Source: an uncultured Porphyromonadaceae bacterium
GTDB taxonomy: Bacteria; Bacteroidota; Bacteroidia; Bacteroidales; Muribaculaceae
Reading direction: 5' to 3'
DNA length: 20,433 nt
Assembly: GCA_900540625.1 (NCBI GenBank)
Contig: UQGP01000040.1
Location: 1 to 20,433, forward strand
Shown: positions 15,937 to 20,433 of the stretch, piece by piece
Position numbering within the stretch: position 1 is the stretch's first letter
How the letters are laid out: every line of letters begins with the position of its first letter
Translations under genes and position numbers: made by a program
The notes under the pieces: model-generated
Databases searched by the model: none
Told to the model about the DNA's origin: nothing
Seen by the model: only the letters and a program-made list of their open reading frames with translations

Positions 15937-16697
15937 AAACACCGACACAGATACTTGAATCCGCCCTCGCTGCCGGTACAGCCAAAGCCGCGCTGTCGTG
16001 GCAGCGCACTCTTGCTTTAGCCATACTTGCAGGCGCGTTTATCGCACTGGGCGGGTTGCTGAGCCTTATCGCCGGTGCCGCAACCGAGACACCGGCAGCC
16101 AAACGACTGCTCAGCGGTGCGGTATTCCCCATAGGACTGATACTCATCGTTACGCTCGGGGGCGAATTGTTTACCGGCAACAACGCCGTATTGATACCGC
16201 CACTGGCGGCAAAACGCACATCTATGCCGCGCGTTTTGGCCAATTGGGCATTGGTATGGTTGGGCAATTTTGCCGGAGCATTAGCATTTGTAGGGCTCTT
16301 TGTCCTCGGAGCCGGAACCTTGGACACCGCTCCTTGGCACGACGCTGCCACCGGATTGGCCGAGGCTAAAGTCTCGATGCCATGGCTCACCGTATTCTGC
16401 CGTGCCGTCGGAGCCAATTGGTGCGTATGCTTGGCCGTATGGATGGCTCTCGGAGCCGACACCCTTGGCCAAAAATGTCTGGCGTGCTGGATGCCTGTAG
16501 CCGCTTTCGTAGCTTTGGGATGGGAACACTGTATAGCCAATATGTTCTTCATCCCGGCGGGCATGGCCACAGGCGCCGATGTCTCGGTTGTACAGATGCT
16601 GTGCGACAACCTCGTACCGGTCACCTTAGGCAACATCGTCGGCGGCGCTTTGCTCGTAGGATGCACATATACCCTACTGTTCAAGCCCAAACGCTGA
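15933..16697 (+). CDS. Formate/nitrite transporter family (FNT) channel
   Basis: Protein of 254 residues, an inner-membrane channel for small monovalent anions such as formate or nitrite, with the six helices of the family. Motifs in order: GGELFTGNNA (76-85), LVWLGNFAGAL (108-117), GANWCVCLAVWMA (160-172), GWEHCIANMFFIPAG (196-210) with the pore histidine at 199 in the position of FocA His209, and LGNIVGGALLVG (232-243). The length is normal for the family. The substrate cannot be told from sequence: no formate-lyase, nitrite-reductase or hydrosulfide gene is next to it. It is the last gene of the long plus-strand unit, coupled by ATGA overlap to an unrelated exported protein. Confidence 0.92.
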   Translation: MKTPTQILESALAAGTAKAALSWQRTLALAILAGAFIALGGLLSLIAGAATETPAAKRLLSGAVFPIGLILIVTLGGELFTGNNAVLIPPLAAKRTSMPRVLANWALVWLGNFAGALAFVGLFVLGAGTLDTAPWHDAATGLAEAKVSMPWLTVFCRAVGANWCVCLAVWMALGADTLGQKCLACWMPVAAFVALGWEHCIANMFFIPAGMATGADVSVVQMLCDNLVPVTLGNIVGGALLVGCTYTLLFKPKR

Positions 16698-16739
16698 GCC
16701 GCACGCACGTCCCCAAGCTGCAGTGGCAATACGCAATAT

Positions 16740-17081
16740 CTATTGTCCTTCCGAATCGAATATCCGGAATAGAAATCGTTGTATCGGTCGATAAAACAGC
16801 CGACGCCGGAATACTCGTGCTATCACGTACAGCAGGACATACACTCCGGCCACGGACAGATAGGCCCAATGAGAGGCCATTACCGTTTCCAGCAATCGGA
16901 CCACGCCGATGCCGATAAAAACAGCGACCATCAATATCAAGGTCATCGATACGGCAAAACAAGCCATCGCGCCAAGGATATCGCCGGTCCGCATAATGGC
17001 TCGTCGGCGTATCTCGGCACAGTGCTGACGCACCGTCAGACGTACGATTCGCGTTCCGATATTCAGTAAGGATTGTATCAT
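16740..17081 (-). CDS. Holin-like / Phage_holin_3_6-like small membrane protein
   Basis: Protein of 113 residues, taking the ATG at 17081 (MIQSLLNIGTRIVRLTV); an upstream in-frame start at 17153 would add 24 residues of weak character. After an amphipathic basic N terminus (to about 45) come two membrane segments, roughly GAMACFAVSMTLILMVAVFIG and AYLSVAGVYVLLYVIARV, joined by a short loop, then a basic tail (RRRLFYRPIQRFLFRIF). This is the layout of the 'phage holin family' membrane proteins often found next to YtxH genes in Bacteroidetes; despite the name, a lysis role is not implied. The YtxH gene lies upstream on the same strand, 184 bases away. The plus-strand transporter ends 42 bases from it with no terminator visible between the convergent genes. 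Confidence 0.72.
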   Translation of the reverse strand: MIQSLLNIGTRIVRLTVRQHCAEIRRRAIMRTGDILGAMACFAVSMTLILMVAVFIGIGVVRLLETVMASHWAYLSVAGVYVLLYVIARVFRRRLFYRPIQRFLFRIFDSEGQ

Positions 17082-17158
17082 TTCATTAAGTATTAAGGGT
17101 ATATTAACCATCCATAATTGTATTTGTAGCGCAACCTTCCACCTCCTTCGCACAAAGC

Positions 17159-17216
17159 CGCGGATGCACGGTCACCGATGGCCTATTGTTACAAAGCCCG
17201 TGCCGATACATCCGCG
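17159..17216 (-). other. Long imperfect hairpin between the YtxH and holin-like genes
   Basis: CGCGGATG (17159-17166) pairs perfectly with CATCCGCG (17209-17216), and the stem continues with CACGG (17167-17171) pairing CCGTG (17198-17202) past a 6-base bulge. The interior loop is about 26 bases. No T-run follows on either strand, so it is not a simple terminator; it may stabilise or attenuate the minus-strand transcript. Confidence 0.5.
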
Positions 17217-17265
17217 CTACTGTGCCCGGGACTGACAGCATTTAGCCGTCAGCTTCCGATAAGCC

Positions 17266-17466
17266 TTAGTCTTCGTCGTTGTCGGTGGCTTGGTCGCATT
17301 CGCAGCACTCCTGCTCGTCACACTTGCACGGACGGCAATGACGACGCATATACTCGCATATCGCGGCTCGTGTCTTTTTGCCGCAGCGGGGTGCAAACAG
17401 TAAACCTAAGGCTGCGCCGGCCAATGCGCCTACAGTGGCGGCAACCATTACATCTGAATTTTTCAT
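17266..17466 (-). CDS. YtxH-domain protein with Cys-rich tail
   Basis: Protein of 66 residues starting at the ATG at 17466 (MKNSDVMVAATVGALAGAALGLLFAPRCGKK...); the upstream extension in the same frame is unlikely. One glycine-rich membrane helix (about 7-25) ending in LLFAPRCGKKTR is the YtxH signature (usually LLFAPxSGxETR). The 40-residue remainder is unusual: eight cysteines at 28, 37, 44, 47, 49, 54, 55 and 57, then an acidic end (DNDED). The role of YtxH proteins is poorly known (stress or envelope linked); the Cys cluster suggests metal binding, which is inference. Confidence 0.75.
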   Translation of the reverse strand: MKNSDVMVAATVGALAGAALGLLFAPRCGKKTRAAICEYMRRHCRPCKCDEQECCECDQATDNDED

Positions 17467-17696
17467 TTTGTCGTGTGTTTGGTTAAACAATAAAGGTTTA
17501 TAACTACGCAATCCGTCTGTATTGCGCCTTGTATATATACAACAACCTAAGGCCGGACTTTTGTTCGCCATACAGCACATAAAAAACCAAATCGACAATT
17601 TACCACCCTGTTTCCATTGTCCGGACACACAACCGGAATGACGCCATTTACTTAACGGCATCTCTCATGCAAACAATTATAAACCAGACAGATTGA
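17467..17696. other. Intergenic region upstream of the YtxH gene
   Basis: About 230 AT-leaning bases with no credible gene. It should contain the minus-strand promoter of the YtxH/holin-like pair, but I find no clean TANNTTTG on that strand. A short palindrome, GTATATATAC, lies at 17531-17540. Confidence 0.4.
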
Positions 17697-17897
17697 TTAC
17701 TTGCCGCGACGGTAGCGCGCACGTAGCGAAAAAAACAGCAGGACTATGACTGCAACGGTCGCGGCAATTATCCCGAAATATTGCAATGCAGACATCTGTC
17801 CGGCAGCATAACGCGGATACCCGACAAATGCCATCGCGGCAAGGTATACCATCAATAATACGGGGACAACTTTGTATTTGGGCGGACGGGCGGACAT
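17697..17897 (-). CDS. Small two-helix membrane protein, unknown function
   Basis: Protein of 66 residues from the ATG at 17897 (MSARPPKYKVVPVLLMVYLA...); the longer frame to 17963 would overlap the exonuclease end and adds no plausible start. Two membrane segments, about residues 10-26 (VVPVLLMVYLAAMAFVG) and 39-57 (LQYFGIIAATVAVIVLLFF), flank a short loop with GYPRYAAGQ, and a basic tail (SLRARYRRGK) follows. It begins 28 bases after the exonuclease stop on the same strand, so the two probably share a transcript. I recognise no family. Confidence 0.68.
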   Translation of the reverse strand: MSARPPKYKVVPVLLMVYLAAMAFVGYPRYAAGQMSALQYFGIIAATVAVIVLLFFSLRARYRRGK

Positions 17898-17925
17898 CTG
17901 AGTATGATATTTTGCCTCGTAAATA

Positions 17926-18675
17926 CTATTCGGCAGCAGTATCCGCCATTGAAGGTACATCATTCGACATCACCTCGGCATCCGACTTTACATCCGCAGC
18001 GGCCTCCGTATCGGTATGTCCGGCAGCATCTTCGGAGACCTCCTCTTCGTGCACAATGTACGGCGAAGTGTACGGGTCGAAATGTCCTTCGCGCATATAG
18101 CGGTAAAGTTTAAGGCAAGCCCAAGCATCTATGGCGGCATATATCTGCTGCGCCTCGGTGAGCCGTGCAGCCTCCCAATTGGTCAGACGTTGTGCCTTGC
18201 TGATGCGCTCGCCGAAGACTATGGCATATATCTTCTGTAGCGATATATCCTCGATATGGAAAGTGCGCGCGTAGTCTTGCAGATCCAAGAATCCGGCCGG
18301 ATTGATTTCGCCGCGACGACGCAGCGCGTTGTAGTCGTCATGAACGCTAAGTCCCACCTTTATAATCTCCGGATCTTCGAGCAACGGCTTGGCAGCCTCG
18401 AATATTCCCGGCATATTGAGGCGAAATAGATAGCAATGCGGCCCGGACGACAATTGGAGCAACGCCACCTTGTTCATATGTCCGCGACGGAACGACGGGC
18501 GTGTCTCGGTGTCAAATCCTATATGCGTACACTTGCGCAAGGCGCGCAACGCTATGCGTGCCTTGGCCACCGAATCGATGACAGTGACGGCTTCGATACC
18601 ACCGGGATACACTACGGCAGTCATCGAGGACACAGTCTCCTTGTTTATCAATATTCTGGGAACTTCTCCGTTCAT
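17926..18675 (-). CDS. 3'-5' exonuclease, DEDDy (RNase D/WRN-type) domain
   Basis: Protein of 249 residues from the ATG at 18675; longer starts to 18750 lie upstream of the promoter and are unlikely. ExoI motif FDTETRPSF (about residues 54-62) gives the Asp and Glu ligands, ExoII is VGLSVHDDYNAL (about 107-118), and ExoIII is YAAIDAWACLKLY (about 178-190) with Tyr four residues before the Asp, so all four acidic ligands and the Tyr are present. It has no HRDC domain, unlike full RNase D. The C-terminal ~40 residues are acidic and Ala-rich, a lineage-specific tail. Known of the family: nucleic-acid 3' trimming; substrate unknown here. The small membrane protein gene follows. Confidence 0.88.
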   Translation of the reverse strand: MNGEVPRILINKETVSSMTAVVYPGGIEAVTVIDSVAKARIALRALRKCTHIGFDTETRPSFRRGHMNKVALLQLSSGPHCYLFRLNMPGIFEAAKPLLEDPEIIKVGLSVHDDYNALRRRGEINPAGFLDLQDYARTFHIEDISLQKIYAIVFGERISKAQRLTNWEAARLTEAQQIYAAIDAWACLKLYRYMREGHFDPYTSPYIVHEEEVSEDAAGHTDTEAAADVKSDAEVMSNDVPSMADTAAE

Positions 18676-18686
18676 TTTTACGGGCA

Positions 18687-18718
18687 CAAAATTACGCATT
18701 TTTTTGCATAGTGCCAAT
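18687..18718 (-). promoter_or_regulatory. Promoter of the exonuclease gene, nearly leaderless
   Basis: On the minus strand, ATTG (18715-18718), 20 bases, then TAATTTTG (18687-18694). The expected transcription start, about 18680-18682, is only about 5-7 bases before the ATG at 18675. Confidence 0.55.
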
Positions 18719-18867
18719 GCTATAGCGCGAAAAGACACTCCCCACGGCATTATACAGGCTTTATACAGCTTTTTGGCGCGTCACCTCGGGGTTCAAGCGG
18801 CATTAAGCGCGACCTCAGGCTCTCTCCCGCCACACGGGCTTATTAGCCGTATCGCAAGGCATTACAT

Positions 18868-18913
18868 AAAAAAAGTCGGCGACCGCTCACCCCTAAGGTG
18901 CGGGTCGCCGACT
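18868..18913 (-). terminator. Intrinsic terminator of ompA
   Basis: A perfect 11-base stem, AGTCGGCGACC (18874-18884) with GGTCGCCGACT (18903-18913); inside the loop CACC and GGTG can extend it. On the minus strand it is followed by seven T (18868-18874 complement; the last overlaps the stem). It lies about 50 bases after the ompA stop. Confidence 0.88.
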
Positions 18914-18964
18914 ATGCGTATTGTGTCTAAATCAGGCGATATTCTTCGCCTGCGTCAGGCGTTA

Positions 18965-20131
18965 TTACTTGTTGCTACCGTCTTCGATGGTGCAGACGCT
19001 GACACGGTTCCAGCTCTCCTCGGAGAACATGTTGCCGATACCTTCGCCCTGAGCATTGATGCGGTTAGCGCTGATTTTGTACTTGTTGATGAGGGCATCT
19101 TTCACTGCCTGTGCACGTGCATTGGCAAGACGTACGTTGATTTCCTCGGAGCCGTCGGGCGAAGCATAACCCTTGATGTCAACCTTGGCGTCTTTGTGGT
19201 TCTTCAGATAGGAAGCTACCATCTCGACATTGGGCTGCTGGTCGGCAGTGATTGCGGACGAACCTATGCGGAAGAATACGAGACGTACGCTGTTGAGGAT
19301 GTTGGTTTCTTCTTTTACTTGAACAACTTCGGGTTTGCGGTTCTTGCAAGCTGCCAGTTCGTTAGCAAGACCATTGGCCTTGGCTTCCCAAGCGGCGGCG
19401 TTAGCGTTGCAGTCGTTCAGCTGGCCACGGAGGTCGTTGATTTGACCGTTAAGGGCATCGATTTCGGCCTGGTTGAAGGGCTTAACGCAAGTGAAGCCGG
19501 GGCCGAAGTGGTATGTCACACCTGCCTGCAGGTTGAATACGGCGCGGTTTGCATCATAGTATGTGTTGCTTTGCGAGCCGTTGCCATCCATGTTCCAAGC
19601 GATGCTGGGTTGGAGGGAAATGGTCACCTTCTCCGAAACATTGAAGTTGAAGTTCAAGCCAACCTTGGTTACGAAGTAGTTGTAGTCGGGACGATATACC
19701 AGACGTTCTGCTTCTATATAGCTGGTGTTGAAGTTGTGTCCCCAACCGGCACCGGCAAGAGCCTCGATGGTGAAGGGACGTGTTTCGCACTTGTAACCGC
19801 CGAAGAAGTTGAAGAGATCAACCTTGCCATAGACACCTACATACGAGTTGTCGAAAGCGGTGCGCGAGTGGATTTCCTGTGTCCAGGAGGAGGTGTTGAC
19901 GCCGAACTGGCCTTCAACGCCGAGAGCGAAGGCAGGAGTAATCTGCTTGTCGATATGCAGACCTACCAAACCACGCATGTTGGGGAAGAATGAATAGTTC
20001 TTCAACGGAGTGGTGACACCGCCGTCAAGACCTATCGACCAATTGTCAAAGAATTTGGGCGACTCAACTGCTTGAGCCTGTGCTGACATCGCACCTAGTG
20101 CAATAGCAGCCAAAAGAATAATCTTTTTCAT
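18965..20131 (-). CDS. OmpA family outer-membrane protein
   Basis: Protein of 388 residues from the ATG at 20131, giving a signal peptide MKKIILLAAIALGAMSAQAQ; the 23 extra residues possible upstream are not signal-like. A beta-barrel domain spans about 25-212 (first strand WSIGLDGGVTTP; last LQAGVTYHFGPG). A predicted helical, coiled-coil-like linker at about 218-265 (AEIDALNGQINDLRGQLNDC) is followed by the OmpA C-terminal peptidoglycan-binding domain at about 283-383, with GYASPDGSEEINVRLANARA (321-340) holding the Asp and Arg that bind diaminopimelate, and the closing WNRVSV. It anchors the outer membrane to the wall. It has its own promoter and terminator, so it is monocistronic and probably highly expressed. 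A long open frame on the opposite strand is a shadow. Confidence 0.95.
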   Translation of the reverse strand: MKKIILLAAIALGAMSAQAQAVESPKFFDNWSIGLDGGVTTPLKNYSFFPNMRGLVGLHIDKQITPAFALGVEGQFGVNTSSWTQEIHSRTAFDNSYVGVYGKVDLFNFFGGYKCETRPFTIEALAGAGWGHNFNTSYIEAERLVYRPDYNYFVTKVGLNFNFNVSEKVTISLQPSIAWNMDGNGSQSNTYYDANRAVFNLQAGVTYHFGPGFTCVKPFNQAEIDALNGQINDLRGQLNDCNANAAAWEAKANGLANELAACKNRKPEVVQVKEETNILNSVRLVFFRIGSSAITADQQPNVEMVASYLKNHKDAKVDIKGYASPDGSEEINVRLANARAQAVKDALINKYKISANRINAQGEGIGNMFSEESWNRVSVCTIEDGSNK

Positions 20132-20166
20132 ATTGATGGATGATAACATTATGTTGCTATTCGCTG

Positions 20167-20197
20167 CAAAGGTATGCCTTTTTGTTATTATGGCACG
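20167..20197 (-). promoter_or_regulatory. Probable ompA promoter
   Basis: TACCTTTG on the minus strand (20167-20174) matches TANNTTTG exactly; the 4-mer 19 bases upstream (CGTG) is a poor match to TTTG. The leader would be about 30 bases and contains a short palindrome, AACATTATGTT (20145-20155). Confidence 0.5.
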
Positions 20198-20200
20198 CAC

Positions 20201-20433
20201 TTTTTACTTAATATTTTTTAATTCGTCAGCAAAAACTGCTTACACATTCGATTTTTGACAGTTTAGTGTGGTTAATTTTTACTCACGAACGTTCTAAAAT
20301 CTAAATGCAATAACCGTGCCAAAAGTTCGGCGCCGGACTTGTTTCGTTACGCAGTCAAGCCTAAATTCCAAGTTCGGCCCAATATTGTCCTAAATAAAAT
20401 CGAAAAAAAGAAAAAGGAAGTAGTCACTAAGGC
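20201..20433. other. AT-rich intergenic region at the window edge
   Basis: No gene supported. It contains the near-palindrome at 20323-20340 described separately, an 8-base palindrome GAACGTTC (20287-20294), and an A-rich end (20394-20416). Probably the spacer between ompA and a gene beyond the window. Confidence 0.45.
20323..20378. promoter_or_regulatory. Near-palindrome AAGTTCGGC/GCCGGACTT with a repeated half-site
   Basis: AAGTTCGGCGCCGGACTT at 20323-20340 is palindromic apart from one pair, and AAGTTCGGC recurs at 20370-20378. It could be an operator for a dimeric regulator. On the minus strand the hairpin is followed by TTTT, so it could instead be a weak terminator of a gene to the right. 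Confidence 0.35.

Noticed and set aside
18785..18810. GGGTTCAAG resembling a tRNA T-loop
   Set aside because: The flanking bases do not form a T-stem, and no acceptor, D or anticodon arms are found.
18470..19993. A 507-codon open frame on the plus strand opposite ompA
   Set aside because: It is the antisense shadow of ompA, with no signal, motif or start context of its own. The ompA reading has signal peptide, barrel and OmpA domain.
1..20433. Search for CRISPR arrays, insertion sequences, rRNA or tRNA
   Set aside because: No regularly spaced repeats, transposase motifs, terminal inverted repeats or RNA-gene structures were seen by eye.

Overview
The window looks like a chromosome segment of a member of the Bacteroidales, plausibly Muribaculaceae-like. 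The evidence is promoters of the Bacteroidetes type (TTTG or ATTG, 19-20 nt, then TANNTTTG), families typical of the phylum (OstA_2, a DUF3078-like barrel, the DEDDy exonuclease and OmpA with a coiled-coil linker), and few clear Shine-Dalgarno sites. The assignment rests on reading alone.

Region 1 (1-6188) is accessory. It opens with the end of a GC-rich RHS core closing on a DPTG motif. At that point the composition drops to an AT-richer variable tip with a JAB/JAMM-like metalloprotease signature (HNHP), so this is the C-terminal toxin of a polymorphic toxin protein. Eight same-strand genes follow, each with an N-terminal signal peptide or lipobox. They form four groups: family A (four paralogues, one directly behind the toxin and three at the far end), family D (a tandem pair), gene C (a lipoprotein with an internal duplication) and the singleton B. 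The best reading is an array of exported immunity proteins, cognate plus orphan. This is the most novel part of the window.

Region 2 (6380-9780) is an envelope-biogenesis unit behind a good promoter: a two-domain parvulin/SurA-type chaperone (TTG start) and an OstA/LptA-type protein. A small AT-rich lipoprotein gene with an H-C-CxxC pattern follows, then a gene-poor stretch carrying a decayed repeat of that gene's 3' end.

Region 3 (10544-16697) is one long plus-strand unit: phoH, purC, menG/ubiE, a DUF3078-like barrel protein, two unrecognised exported proteins and a formate/nitrite-type transporter. Several junctions use ATGA stop/start overlaps, which implies translational coupling.

Region 4 (16740-20131) is on the minus strand: a holin-like membrane protein and a Cys-rich YtxH protein; a small two-helix membrane protein and a 3'-5' exonuclease; and ompA with a strong intrinsic terminator. 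The last ~230 bases have no gene but contain an 18-bp near-palindrome with a repeated half-site.
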